Source: Candidatus Omnitrophota bacterium
GTDB lineage: Bacteria > Omnitrophota > Koll11 > Gygaellales > Profunditerraquicolaceae
Length of the DNA stretch: 37,940 nt
Reading direction: 5' to 3'
Assembly: GCA_028719045.1 (NCBI GenBank)
Contig: JAQULD010000002.1
Coordinates: 1-37,940, forward strand
In this document: positions 1 through 8,290 of the stretch, piece by piece
Layout of the letters: each line of letters opens with the position of its first letter
Numbering within the stretch: the stretch's first letter is position 1
Made by a program: the position numbers and the translations under genes
Notes under the pieces: generated by a model
Database searches by the model: none
The model's input: only the letters and a program-made list of their open reading frames with translations
What the model was told of the DNA's origin: nothing

Positions 1-140
1 AGAAAAAGTATCCTCGGCACGACGATGCTTATTTTCGTGTTCAATAATTGCGAAAGAGCGGTGGCTGCGTTACCAGAACAGATGTTGCCGATCTCTCTTA
101 AGGCATCCATCTGCAAGTCGCTAAACTTTATTTCTTCCAT
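1..140 (-). CDS. cheC: CheC-like CheY-P phosphatase, N-terminal fragment (cut by window edge)
   Basis: The minus strand from an ATG at 140-138 encodes about 46 residues that run off the left edge. They match the first half of the CheC/CheX/FliY phosphatase signature D-x3-E-x2-N-x22-P exactly: D12, E16, N19 and P42, within EIGNICSGNAATALSQLL. In this family the Glu and Asn position water to hydrolyse the CheY acyl phosphate. The usual GNIGAGN is GNICSGN here, with a Cys and a Ser at normally small positions. The gene starts 60 bp after the cheY stop, on the same strand, with a purine-rich stretch (AAAGGGTA) before the ATG. Pairing with CheY fits phosphatase and substrate. Whether a second EN site follows cannot be seen. 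Confidence 0.85.
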   Translation of the reverse strand, partial: MEEIKFSDLQMDALREIGNICSGNAATALSQLLNTKISIVVPRILF

Positions 141-199
141 TACCCTTTATTACCTTTCCGATAATAAAACGTTTTTTTGGAATAAATATTTTTTAGCTT

Positions 200-586
200 T
201 TAGGCCGCTTTATCGGACGGCTTAAGGGCATTCTTTATCGCTTCGGTCAACCGCGCAGGCTGGACCGGCTTAGTCACAAAATCCTTCGCCCCGGCGCGGA
301 TAGCCTCCACCACCAGGGACTGCTGCCCCATTACGGAACAGACCAGAATTTTGGCGTTCGGATCGTATTTAACGATCTCCCGAACGGCCCCGATCCCGTC
401 CAATTCTTCCATCATCGGCATCACAATATCCATCGTGACCAAATCAGGTTTGAACTTTTTGTATTTCTCCACGGCTTCTTTTGCGCTCGAAGCTTCAGTA
501 CAGATTTCATGGCCCTCAGCCAGTAAAATCTTGGCGATCATTTGCCGCATAAAGACAGCATCATCCACAATCATTATTTTTGCCAT
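200..586 (-). CDS. cheY: CheY-like single-domain response regulator
   Basis: A 128-residue stand-alone receiver domain. Visible residues: acidic pocket D8-D9, phospho-acceptor D53 in TMDIVMP, switch Ser84, and K106 in FVTKP. There is no output domain, so it should act by binding a target such as a flagellar switch or a pilus motor. The loop after D53 reads MPMMEELDGIGAV, two residues longer than the common MPxMDGxxAV. The ATG has an SD (AGAGGA) about 6 nt upstream, and a near-consensus promoter lies at 604-631. It is followed by cheC. Function as a chemotaxis-type CheY is well supported by the domain and the neighbour; the target organelle is not shown. Confidence 0.93.
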   Translation of the reverse strand: MAKIMIVDDAVFMRQMIAKILLAEGHEICTEASSAKEAVEKYKKFKPDLVTMDIVMPMMEELDGIGAVREIVKYDPNAKILVCSVMGQQSLVVEAIRAGAKDFVTKPVQPARLTEAIKNALKPSDKAA

Positions 587-603
587 ATTTTTCCTCTGTA
601 AAA

Positions 604-631
604 ATTATAGAATACAATGACGCTATGTCAA
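604..631 (-). promoter_or_regulatory. Sigma70-type promoter for cheY-cheC
   Basis: On the minus strand, TTGACA (631-626) is followed after 16 bp by TATAAT (609-604): both hexamers are perfect consensus. The expected start is near 597, giving a leader of about 10 nt that contains the AGAGGA ribosome site before the cheY ATG at 586. This separates cheY-cheC from the upstream glycoconjugate operon ending at 642. Confidence 0.8.
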
Positions 632-641
632 GCAAAATAGT

Positions 642-1439
642 TTACCCCGCGCACTTCTCATTTTGCTTAATAGCGGACATTTCATTTTTTTTAGGCCTCT
701 CCAAAACGAAACTTATCGCAACCAATGCTCCCAGAATAAGATAGAAAACGCAAATTATTGCCCTATCAGCGACTGCGATCGCGGCCGCATTTTTGAACGG
801 AACGCTTTTTTGCATCAGAAGAAAAACCAGGCTCCCCTCCTTAAATCCGAGCCCGGAAGGGGAAGGCGACAGATAACTTACCGTAAAAGTAACAGAAGTT
901 ATTTTTAAAATATCTAAAAGGGAAAGCGTAAGGCCGAATGCCCGTAAAAGAAAAAAATAGTAAAAAACCCCGCAGGCGACATTTAATAAAACCAGAGGGA
1001 GGACAGCCAGCGCGCTTAATTTTATCTCGTTAAAATAAGCAAAGGCGTTCTTAAAAAACCCGGCCAGGCGTTTTTTCCTGAACAAGCTAAAGGGCAGGAT
1101 AACGGCTAAAAGGACGATAAAAACCAACGGGACTTTAAGCGCTATTTCCGGACCGAAATAAAACCCGAGGGCCACCCACGGCAGAAACGAGAGCAATTCC
1201 AGGAGCGCGAAAGAAGAAACCGTTTTATACGCCGGCAGGTCCTGCGCCTTTAACTTCAGGCTTATCGCCGCATAACCGGAGCCGCTGAAAAGGAATTTGT
1301 TCAAAGAATGCGCAGCGCTGATCATTCTCACCGAGTGGATCAACTTTAATTCCCGCTTCAATAAAACATAAAAAATAAATGAACTGGTGAGGACGCTTAT
1401 GGTTAAGATCAAAGGGATAAAGATTATCGCGGGGATCAT
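642..1439 (-). CDS. Flippase-like integral membrane protein (LPG synthase TM / UPF0104-like)
   Basis: A 265-residue, strongly hydrophobic protein with about six to seven predicted membrane segments. The C-terminal stretch SPSGLGFKEGSLVFLL followed by a charged loop (VADRAI) matches the PGGLGxxEG...R pattern of the lysylphosphatidylglycerol synthase transmembrane family, also called AglD-like. That family includes membrane proteins found with glycosyltransferases. Family members usually exceed 300 residues, so this one is short at the N-terminus; no better upstream start is visible because the methyltransferase stop lies 2 bp before the ATG. It ends a five-gene glycoconjugate operon, so a role in moving or modifying a lipid-linked sugar is likely but inferred. 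Confidence 0.7.
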   Translation of the reverse strand: MIPAIIFIPLILTISVLTSSFIFYVLLKRELKLIHSVRMISAAHSLNKFLFSGSGYAAISLKLKAQDLPAYKTVSSFALLELLSFLPWVALGFYFGPEIALKVPLVFIVLLAVILPFSLFRKKRLAGFFKNAFAYFNEIKLSALAVLPLVLLNVACGVFYYFFLLRAFGLTLSLLDILKITSVTFTVSYLSPSPSGLGFKEGSLVFLLMQKSVPFKNAAAIAVADRAIICVFYLILGALVAISFVLERPKKNEMSAIKQNEKCAG

Positions 1440-1440
1440 A

Positions 1441-2103
1441 TTAATGTTTTTTACACACTCCCGTAAGGCCTTTACAGAAAGGAGTCAGCCCGCTTAAACA
1501 CGAATGGGCCTTACGTACAATTTTGGAGCCGTAAAAAGGCGACAGCCAGCCGAACCGGCCGTAAATTTTCACGGAGGAAAAATGTTTTTTTAAAAGTCCC
1601 CTGAAACTGAAATAGTCCATTTCCGAAAAATGAGTGGAGTGTTTTTCTTTAAGTATTTTGCAATAAAGCCTGAATACCGGTTTATTCGGAGTGGATATGA
1701 CCAGCCGGCCGTCAGCGGATAAAACCCTTTTAACCTCGCGCAAGACCTGCGACTGTTCCTCCCTGCCCGGCAGGTGCTCTATCACTTCAAAGGCGACGAC
1801 AGTGTCGAAATAAGAATCCTTAAAAGGCAGGGCCCTGGCGTCGGAAAGAATAAATCTCACCGCCGATTTTCCCGCGGATTTCCTGGCTGTTTCGATCCTG
1901 TTTGCGGACAAATCCACGGAAACCAATTCCCCGCAATTTTCTTTAAGCAGCCTGGTCATGAGCCCGTCACCGCAGCCTATCTCAAGGCACCTGCCCTTGA
2001 CGAACCCGAGGATAAAGCTTGTAAACTCTTTATACGGGCTTGCGGCGTGCCTTTCTTTCCGGGCGGATTCTTCCAGCGTTTGCCGATAATTATTAAAATC
2101 CAT
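1441..2103 (-). CDS. Class I SAM-dependent methyltransferase
   Basis: A 220-residue cytosolic methyltransferase of the Methyltransf_11 type. Motif I is LEIGCGDG at residues 40-47. The acidic residue ending strand 2 is seen in LVSVDLS, motif II is near ALPFKDSYFDTVVAFEVIEHL, and a post-motif reads RVLSADGRLVISTPN. The order GT4, methyltransferase, flippase-like protein with gaps of 0-2 bp indicates one operon, so the substrate is probably a sugar, lipid or lipid-linked glycan. The methyl acceptor cannot be read from sequence. The start lies directly after the GT4 stop codon. Confidence 0.85.
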   Translation of the reverse strand: MDFNNYRQTLEESARKERHAASPYKEFTSFILGFVKGRCLEIGCGDGLMTRLLKENCGELVSVDLSANRIETARKSAGKSAVRFILSDARALPFKDSYFDTVVAFEVIEHLPGREEQSQVLREVKRVLSADGRLVISTPNKPVFRLYCKILKEKHSTHFSEMDYFSFRGLLKKHFSSVKIYGRFGWLSPFYGSKIVRKAHSCLSGLTPFCKGLTGVCKKH

Positions 2104-3228
2104 TTAAGTGAATTTTTTTATATATTTAGCCAATTCAGGTATCACCTGTCCCCAGCTGTACCCGGCGCTTATGCCAAGAGCCTTATCCGAAAGTTCCTTC
2201 AATCTTTCTTCCGAAGAAAGCGCCGCGAGCATTAATTTTCCCAATCCGTGAGCATCCTGCTTTTTAAACCTGGGCATGCCTAAATCGGGGCAGGCGCTGG
2301 AAACTATCACTGGCGTACCGCAGGCCATCGCTTCCAGCGCCACCATGCCAAACGGTTCGTAAAGCGAAGGCATCACCAGCAAATCCGCGGCATTATAAAT
2401 TTGCGCCAGATCCTCCTGGCTTACCTTACCGATAAAATCCGCCTGGATATCCAGGGAGCGCGCCAGCCGCATCAGCCTTGATTTTTCAGGGCCGTGTCCG
2501 GCGACGGTCAGTTTTGCGCCCGCCGCCTTTCCCGCCTCGTTAAAAGCGTAAAATAAAGTCTCGATGCCTTTTCGCGCGTCAAGCCTGCCGGCGAAAAGCA
2601 CCCGCTTGCTTGCGGCTTTAAAAACGCGGCTGGAAGCCGGTTTGAACATGGAAATATCCACTCCGTTAGGGATGACCGCGTATTCTTTTTTTATTCCTGC
2701 CATGCTATTCAACTCATCAAGCATATTGTTTGAAGGTATTATGACTCCGTCGGCAGACCGCAAAAGGCGGCGCTCGAACGGAACATATAACTTGTTCAAA
2801 AATGCCAACACCTTCCTGTTAACCTCCTTGCAGGCGAGGTATTCACCGTACCGGCTTCCCTGGAAATGGACTATTAAAGGGCGCGTTACCTTTGCCCAGA
2901 ACGGGGTGGAAAGGCTGTAAATCAAATCGAAATCACGCTGGAGGCGGCTTATGAGCCGCCCGGCAAAAAAAGCGAAGGGGGGGATTTTAGTCAGGAAATT
3001 AGGTCCGGGCAAAGGCACCCAATATATCGTTGTCCCTTTTTTACATTCCCTGCGGCAGGCGGCCGCATGCGGATCTCCGGCAACCGTGGTCACTTCGATG
3101 CCAAATTCCGGCAACAATTGCTGTATGCGCCCGGAACAGACACCCATGCCTCCTTCGGCAAACGGCGGATGGTCACGGCTTACTAATAATACCCTGATTT
3201 TTCTAAGGCCGTTTTTATTATTCATCAA
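2104..3228 (-). CDS. Glycosyltransferase family 4 (GT-B fold)
   Basis: A 374-residue GT4-type enzyme. The N-terminal acceptor domain carries the glycine-rich loop PPFAEGGMGVCSG near residues 21-33. The C-terminal nucleotide-sugar domain has VLFAGRLDARKGIETL and the E-x7-E motif EPFGMVALEAMACGTPVIVS around residue 290. These features define retaining GT-B transferases that build glycolipids, capsules or O-antigens on the inner face of the inner membrane. The ATG overlaps the stop of the epimerase gene by 4 bp, so the two are translationally coupled. Donor and acceptor sugars are not predictable; a HexNAc donor is possible given the epimerase next to it. Confidence 0.88.
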   Translation of the reverse strand: MMNNKNGLRKIRVLLVSRDHPPFAEGGMGVCSGRIQQLLPEFGIEVTTVAGDPHAAACRRECKKGTTIYWVPLPGPNFLTKIPPFAFFAGRLISRLQRDFDLIYSLSTPFWAKVTRPLIVHFQGSRYGEYLACKEVNRKVLAFLNKLYVPFERRLLRSADGVIIPSNNMLDELNSMAGIKKEYAVIPNGVDISMFKPASSRVFKAASKRVLFAGRLDARKGIETLFYAFNEAGKAAGAKLTVAGHGPEKSRLMRLARSLDIQADFIGKVSQEDLAQIYNAADLLVMPSLYEPFGMVALEAMACGTPVIVSSACPDLGMPRFKKQDAHGLGKLMLAALSSEERLKELSDKALGISAGYSWGQVIPELAKYIKKFT

Positions 3229-4313
3229 AAATACTGTTTTAAGCGGTCTACTATTACCGAAGAGGGAGTTACGTCCGGCAAAGGCTTTATCTCTCTTTCG
3301 AATGTTTTATAACGGCTGAAAAAAAAGCGCATTTTATCCCGATCGAACGCGCAAAGCTCCGCGTTGCTTCCGAGCCCTTCGTCTCTCTCGGTGCAGCTGC
3401 GCAGCAAGAGGCAGGGCTTTCCCAGATAATAAGCCTCCTCCTGTATGCTTCCGCCGTCAGTAACCACCAATTCGCACTTTTTAAGCAGCTGTATAAAATG
3501 GGAATGAGACAGGATATTATAATGAAAAATATTTTTTATGGCGTAAATGCGCCCCAGAAGGTTAAACCTGGCCAGCTGGCACAAAGTAGACTTATGCTGC
3601 ACGAATACAACCGGCATGGCGCCGGCCAATTCCGACATCATTCCTATTATCGACAATAGCCGTTTTCGTGAAAAAATAGTTTCAGCGCGGTGGAACGTTA
3701 TCAGGCAGAATTTATCGGGCTTTAAGCTTAAACGGCTTCCCTCTTTGAGGCTGGCGTGGACCGTTTCAATAGCGGTATTACCGGTTAGCAAAACCGCTTT
3801 TTCAGATAATCCCATTTTTTTTAAATTATTAAACGCCGCGGCGGACGGGGCGAAAAGCAGGTCGGAACATCTCATCCCTACAACACGGATTATTTCTTCC
3901 GGGAAAGGCTCAAGCCAGCGGAAAGAACGTAAGCCCGCCTCGATATGGGCGACCTTTATCCCCGCCCTTTTTGCGAGATACAACCCTACCAGCGTAGACA
4001 GGGTGTCCCCGTGGATAAGACATATTCCGTATTTACCCGCGAAAACTTTTTCTTTTATCCACCGGGAAGAGATACTTTTATAACCCAGTCCGCAAAGCCA
4101 GCCCAGCGCCTGGGCGGGGCTGGAAACCATCTTTCCCTTATAAAGGCAGACAGCGGGTTCCGCCAGCCCGAATTCGGCGCGCAGCTTGCTGGTGAGGGAA
4201 GAATGCTGCCCAAGATCGATGAGGTTGAACTCCACGCGTTCTTCCATCAGGCGCCACATCACAGGCGCCATTTTGACCACCTGCGCTTTTGTGCCTACGG
4301 CAATATGGATCAT
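3225..4313 (-). CDS. wecB: UDP-N-acetylglucosamine 2-epimerase-like enzyme (WecB family)
   Basis: A 362-residue non-hydrolysing UDP-GlcNAc 2-epimerase-like protein; the family makes UDP-ManNAc in the cytosol. Family motifs in order: GTKAQVVKMAPV at the N-terminus, HGDTLSTL, HIEAGLRS, EPFPEEIIRVV, FHRAETI, and VTDGGSIQEEAYYLGKPCLLLR with TERDEG after it. The usual GDTTT becomes GDTLS, HRRENF becomes HRAETI and TDSGG becomes TDGGS, so the protein sits away from textbook WecB, and a variant UDP-sugar substrate is possible. It has the usual length for the family. It lies between a GT2 and a GT4 gene, consistent with supplying a sugar donor to this operon. Confidence 0.82.
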   Translation of the reverse strand: MIHIAVGTKAQVVKMAPVMWRLMEERVEFNLIDLGQHSSLTSKLRAEFGLAEPAVCLYKGKMVSSPAQALGWLCGLGYKSISSRWIKEKVFAGKYGICLIHGDTLSTLVGLYLAKRAGIKVAHIEAGLRSFRWLEPFPEEIIRVVGMRCSDLLFAPSAAAFNNLKKMGLSEKAVLLTGNTAIETVHASLKEGSRLSLKPDKFCLITFHRAETIFSRKRLLSIIGMMSELAGAMPVVFVQHKSTLCQLARFNLLGRIYAIKNIFHYNILSHSHFIQLLKKCELVVTDGGSIQEEAYYLGKPCLLLRSCTERDEGLGSNAELCAFDRDKMRFFFSRYKTFEREIKPLPDVTPSSVIVDRLKQYF

Positions 4314-4385
4314 CGGGATTTACTTTCTAATACAGCTTCTTTTGCTTTCGTGACTTTGGAAGGACGGGAAAATCCGCAAAAGGCC

Positions 4386-5258
4386 CTATTCGGTCCTGTC
4401 CATGCGCAACTGGCTTATCTGTTCGGAAATAAGGCCGAGCATAAAAATAATCAAAGAAGTGATAAAGAGTAAAACACTCATATTGGTGAAACGTCCGGAA
4501 GTAAAATAGGTATGCAGGTAATTAAGCAGTCCGCAGGCGAAGAAGAAAATGCTTACCGGCAGGAATACGCGCAGAGGGGAAAAAAAAGTGGCGATGCGCA
4601 CGATGATAAGGAAAAATCTCACCCCGTCTTCCAGGAGATTGATCTTGCTCCTGCCTTCTTTTCTTTTTTTGGATGAAATGGGGACATATTTTATGGTCCT
4701 TCCCGTCTTTAAAAAAGAAAGGGTGATCGTCGTAGGGTAAGAGAAGCCGTTTGGCAGAAGGTAAACGAATTTCAAAGCCTTTTCGCGTTTAACCGCGCGG
4801 AACCCGCTGGTTAAATCCCGTATTTTAAAACGCGTTATATAACTGGCAAATAAATTATACGCGCGGTTGGCGATATTCCTGGAAGAAAAACCGGAAAAAT
4901 CCCTCGCTCCGATCACCATATCGAAATTTTCCATTTGAGAAAGCAAAAGCGGGATTTCCCGCGGCAGGTGCTGGCCGTCTCCGTCCATGAACACGGCGAT
5001 ATCCCCTTTTGCCTGGCGTAAGCCCGTCTTTACGGCGGCTCCGTTTCCGATACGGTAAGGGTGCCGGATGACTTCCGCCCCGTTTGCCAGGGCTGTTTCA
5101 CCGGTTTTGTCGGTGGAAGCGTCATCCACCACGAGGATCCGGCAGGAAGAACCTAAAACCCCGCGGATTTCCTTGATTATTCCGCCGATCGTGTCCTGTT
5201 CGTTGTAAGCAGGGATAATTATATCCAGTTTTTCCACCTTTCTCCCTTTTGTATTCAT
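4386..5258 (-). CDS. GT2 glycosyltransferase, polyprenyl-phosphate sugar synthase-like, C-terminal TM pair
   Basis: A 290-residue GT2 protein. The start region reads IIIPAYNEQDTIGG, the DxD site is MDGDGQHLP near residue 93, and SGFRAVKRE follows. The last 80 residues form two membrane helices. This is the layout of dolichyl/undecaprenyl-phosphate mannose or glucose synthases, which charge a lipid phosphate with one sugar on the inner membrane. The first ATG (5258) overlaps a TGnTAGAAT extended -10 element at 5257-5265. A GTG at 5237 with a good SD (AGGGAG) gives a normal N-terminus six residues before the PAYNE motif and is the better start. It is the first gene of the glycoconjugate operon. 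Confidence 0.86.
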   Translation of the reverse strand: MNTKGRKVEKLDIIIPAYNEQDTIGGIIKEIRGVLGSSCRILVVDDASTDKTGETALANGAEVIRHPYRIGNGAAVKTGLRQAKGDIAVFMDGDGQHLPREIPLLLSQMENFDMVIGARDFSGFSSRNIANRAYNLFASYITRFKIRDLTSGFRAVKREKALKFVYLLPNGFSYPTTITLSFLKTGRTIKYVPISSKKRKEGRSKINLLEDGVRFFLIIVRIATFFSPLRVFLPVSIFFFACGLLNYLHTYFTSGRFTNMSVLLFITSLIIFMLGLISEQISQLRMDRTE

Positions 5259-5302
5259 TCTAACAAAAGAAGCTAAAAAAACCTACAATTTTTATTAAAA
5301 TT

Positions 5303-5311
5303 TGATATAAT
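5303..5311 (+). promoter_or_regulatory. Extended -10 promoter for the REC-GGDEF-like gene
   Basis: TGATATAAT at 5303-5311 is a full extended -10 element (TGn plus consensus TATAAT). No good -35 is seen at 16-18 bp spacing. The expected start at about 5318 leaves only about 5 nt before the ATG at 5323 and no SD, so the transcript may be nearly leaderless. It lies in the 64-bp divergent spacer, back to back with a weaker extended -10 (TGTTAGAAT, 5265-5257) for the GT2 gene. Confidence 0.6.
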
Positions 5312-5322
5312 ACCGGATTAAG

Positions 5323-6279
5323 ATGGCTGAAATACACAAAACCAAGATCGCCGTTATCGTGGAAGACCAGCGCCTGCAGGATTACATCGTCCTGCTTCTG
5401 GTCGGTGAAGGCTATGAAGTAAAAGCCTTTTCTTCCCAAATCGGGGCCCTAAACAGCCTGGAGGCGGATATCGTGGACCTGGTCATCTCTGAATTTCATT
5501 CCCCGAATATAAACGGCCTGGATATCTGCAAGATCCTCAGGAAAAACTTCATCTACAACCTGATCCCGATATTCTTCATTATTGAAGACACCGAACCCCT
5601 TAACGCCGCCAGGCTGATTTTCGCAGGCGCCGACGACTATATCAAGAAATCGCAGATCGAAGACGAATTGTTCCTTAAGGTAAAACTTATCCTTTACCGG
5701 ATGATAAGGCTCGAAGATGTAAATACCGTGACAAAACTTCCCGGCAGGTCCGGATTAGTGCGGGAGCTGCAGAAAAGAAAAGAAATAAAAGACCCCTTCG
5801 CGATATACGACGCCCAGATATTCCGGTTCAGGGATTTTCTCCACCATTACGGCTTTGAAAAGGCCGACGCGGTGATTAAATTCACCGGCGCCCTGATATT
5901 AAAAACCCTGCGCGATATGGGCAATGCCTCTGATTATCTCTGCCATTACCAGCCGGAAGAATTCCTCTTCCTGTCTTTACCCGATAACACGGACGCCATA
6001 GCAAACAGGATAATCAAGGAATTTGACCAGGGAATAAGCGCTTTTTACGACGATGATGAAAAAAGGAGAGGACACGCCCTTATAAAAAACAGGAACGGGG
6101 AGATCCAGCAGGTGCCTTTCCTGAAATTGCACATCGGGATCGCGATAAACTCTTACTTCCAGCTTTTTGACAATACCAGGATCGTGCAGATAGCAAACGA
6201 AATAAAAGAACTCGCCCAGAAGACCCCGGACAAAAGCATGTACCTGAAAGAGGAACGGAAGAATTATTCCCTGTCTTAA
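5323..6279 (+). CDS. Degenerate receiver-GGDEF protein (likely non-catalytic)
   Basis: A 318-residue protein and the only plus-strand gene here. Residues 8-125 form a receiver domain with the acidic pair E14-D15, but the phospho-acceptor Asp is Glu (E57, LVISEFHSP), a natural phosphomimetic-like change. Residues 132-310 look like a GGDEF domain: the entry motif is TKLPGR, but the active-site loop is QPEEF (210-214) instead of GGDEF, and the metal-binding DxDxFK segment is DAQIFRF. Diguanylate cyclase activity is therefore unlikely; GTP or protein binding is possible. It is convergent with the TMTC-like gene, the two stops being 7 bp apart. Its role is unknown; a constitutively active scaffold is inference. 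Confidence 0.72.
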   Translation: MAEIHKTKIAVIVEDQRLQDYIVLLLVGEGYEVKAFSSQIGALNSLEADIVDLVISEFHSPNINGLDICKILRKNFIYNLIPIFFIIEDTEPLNAARLIFAGADDYIKKSQIEDELFLKVKLILYRMIRLEDVNTVTKLPGRSGLVRELQKRKEIKDPFAIYDAQIFRFRDFLHHYGFEKADAVIKFTGALILKTLRDMGNASDYLCHYQPEEFLFLSLPDNTDAIANRIIKEFDQGISAFYDDDEKRRGHALIKNRNGEIQQVPFLKLHIGIAINSYFQLFDNTRIVQIANEIKELAQKTPDKSMYLKEERKNYSLS

Positions 6280-6286
6280 TCCGCAG

Positions 6287-8284
6287 TTAATTTTTAAGGC
6301 CTATAACCTTAAGAAAACCATCTTCTACTTTATAACCTAAAACCAGGGCTTTTTTAGCATGGCGTCTTGCAAGTTCCAGCTGAGGGGGGGTAAGCGAAGC
6401 GTAGAGCACGGCGAGGTTGTTATGCGCGTCGGCAAAATCCGGCTTTAGCCTTACCGCTTCTTTCAAATGCCACAGCGCCCGCTTGTCCTGCCTTTGCGCG
6501 TAGAGAGTCCCCAGCGAGTAATGCGAAAGCGCGAACGCCGGATTAAACTCCAACGATTTCTCGTAAGCTTTGATCGCGTCCGCCGGGTCTTGTTGCTGCT
6601 CATATATCTGGCCTAACCCAAAGTATGAAGAGTATGTCTTTGGCTGGAACCTGATCGCTTCTTTAAAATAATGTTCCGCCTCAGCCAATTTTCCCCTTTT
6701 AAAATATAAAATCCCAAGGTTTTCCAGGATCCCGGCCGCCTGGGGATTAAAACTTAAACCGGCTTTCCAGGCCGCTTCCGCCTTCTCGTCGTCATCCATC
6801 TGGGTATAAACCACCCCCAGCCCCTGATATGTGGCGGAATAGCTGGGTTTTATCTCTATCGCCCTGTTTAATTCTTCGATCGCCTCCTTGAATTTTTTTT
6901 GATTGCTGTATATCCGCGCCAGATTTATCCGGCTGTTGAGCTGCACGTCCACGGCATTGGAAAGGGAAAGGGCTTTTTTAAATTCTTTCTGGGCCTGTTC
7001 CGACATTTCGATCCTCGCGTATTCGATACCCAGGTTGTTATGCGCCAATGCGGAACCGGGGTCCCTTTCCACAGCCCTCTTATAAAGGGTAAGCGCGTCT
7101 TTCCATTCATAGTTTCTAAACCATACCAGAAGCGTAAAAACGCTCAGCACCGCGAAAGCGGCAAACAGAAGCTTACGCCGGAATTTCAAATAAAAATGGG
7201 CCAGTACGCCAGAGAGGGCCAAATAAATGCCCATCCCCGGCAGATAAAAATGGTGTTCCATGGCCGGATAATTCAAAACAGCGTAAAATTTAGGCAATAA
7301 ACAAATAAGGTACCAGGCCAGCCCAAAACTGATCAAGGGTTCTTTTTTCCTTAAAATAAACACAAGCGCTATCAAAGCCATCACGGCCAGAAACCCGGAG
7401 AATACAACCGGGCTGAATACATTAGTATATTCGGGGAAGACATGGTGCAAATTCAAAGGGAAAGGCAGGATAAAGAGGCGTAAATAAAAGATACTCACCA
7501 CAAATTGCATCAGGAAATTAGAATAAAAACTGCGCACCGGGCTGCTTAAGGGCGACAGGATAGCGGTAGTTTCTCCGATTACCGCCTGTTTATATACCCA
7601 GTAAAATACGCTTAAGGCGGCCACAAAAAGATAAATCCCGGCTTTACTCTTGATTTTTTTGATTAGTGTATCCTGCGGAGAAAGAAAAATAAAGTCACAG
7701 GCCAGGGCCAAAAAAGGAAAAACCAGGGCGGTTTCCTTGGTCAAGAGCGCCAGGATATAAAGCAAAACCGCGAGCATCGGCCTTGACCTTAAATATAATA
7801 ATACCGCCGCAAGTGTGAAAAAAGTGACCAGCAGGTCGGAACGGCAGGAAATATAATTTACCGCTTCGGTATTTAGAGGGTGCGCGATAAATAAAAGACA
7901 GGCGCCCAAGACAAGGCCGAACGGGAGGTCCTTTTTTAAAAACCTGAGGATCGAATAAAGCAGTACGCCGTTTAAGAAATGTGTAAGTATGTTTATGATA
8001 TGGTAGCCCAAAGGCGCCAGGCCGCTGAAAAAATAATTAAAACTAAAGGTAAGCATTAGAAGAGGGCGGAACATCCCCCTGGGTATATCCGGGATAGAAG
8101 TATAGTATCCTTTAAAAAACATGGGGATATAACGGGCATCCTTAATATAAAGATTGTCGCAGATGGAATGGACATCGTCAAAGGCAAAAACGTTCCAGAG
8201 GGAATTGAAATAAAGGATACCGCAGAAAGCCGCTAAAATAAAAACCGCTAATCCGTCTTCTTTTTTCTTTATGAAAGTGAACAT
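6287..8284 (-). CDS. GT-C (TMTC/PMT-like) membrane glycosyltransferase with C-terminal TPRs
   Basis: A 665-residue protein. Residues 1-390 hold about ten membrane helices, with the acidic pair D36-D37 (FAFDDV) in the first external loop, as in GT-C enzymes that use lipid-phosphate sugars. This is followed by FRPLLMLTFSFNY and GYHIINILTHFLNG, typical of TMTC-type bacterial proteins. Residues about 400-655 form six to seven TPRs such as SALAHNNLGIEYARI and ATYQGLGVVYTQM. It lies directly downstream of the monocistronic pilin gene; a pilin O-glycosyltransferase role is plausible but inferred. The ATG comes 7 nt after the T-tract of the pilin terminator, with TATAAA just before it and no SD, so its expression signal is unclear. 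Confidence 0.75.
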   Translation of the reverse strand: MFTFIKKKEDGLAVFILAAFCGILYFNSLWNVFAFDDVHSICDNLYIKDARYIPMFFKGYYTSIPDIPRGMFRPLLMLTFSFNYFFSGLAPLGYHIINILTHFLNGVLLYSILRFLKKDLPFGLVLGACLLFIAHPLNTEAVNYISCRSDLLVTFFTLAAVLLYLRSRPMLAVLLYILALLTKETALVFPFLALACDFIFLSPQDTLIKKIKSKAGIYLFVAALSVFYWVYKQAVIGETTAILSPLSSPVRSFYSNFLMQFVVSIFYLRLFILPFPLNLHHVFPEYTNVFSPVVFSGFLAVMALIALVFILRKKEPLISFGLAWYLICLLPKFYAVLNYPAMEHHFYLPGMGIYLALSGVLAHFYLKFRRKLLFAAFAVLSVFTLLVWFRNYEWKDALTLYKRAVERDPGSALAHNNLGIEYARIEMSEQAQKEFKKALSLSNAVDVQLNSRINLARIYSNQKKFKEAIEELNRAIEIKPSYSATYQGLGVVYTQMDDDEKAEAAWKAGLSFNPQAAGILENLGILYFKRGKLAEAEHYFKEAIRFQPKTYSSYFGLGQIYEQQQDPADAIKAYEKSLEFNPAFALSHYSLGTLYAQRQDKRALWHLKEAVRLKPDFADAHNNLAVLYASLTPPQLELARRHAKKALVLGYKVEDGFLKVIGLKN

Positions 8285-8290
8285 AGTTTA

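Noticed and set aside
5323..6279. Active diguanylate cyclase supplying c-di-GMP to the PilZ proteins.
   Set aside because: The signature loop is QPEEF and the metal-binding segment is altered, so catalysis is unlikely; the c-di-GMP source must lie outside the window.
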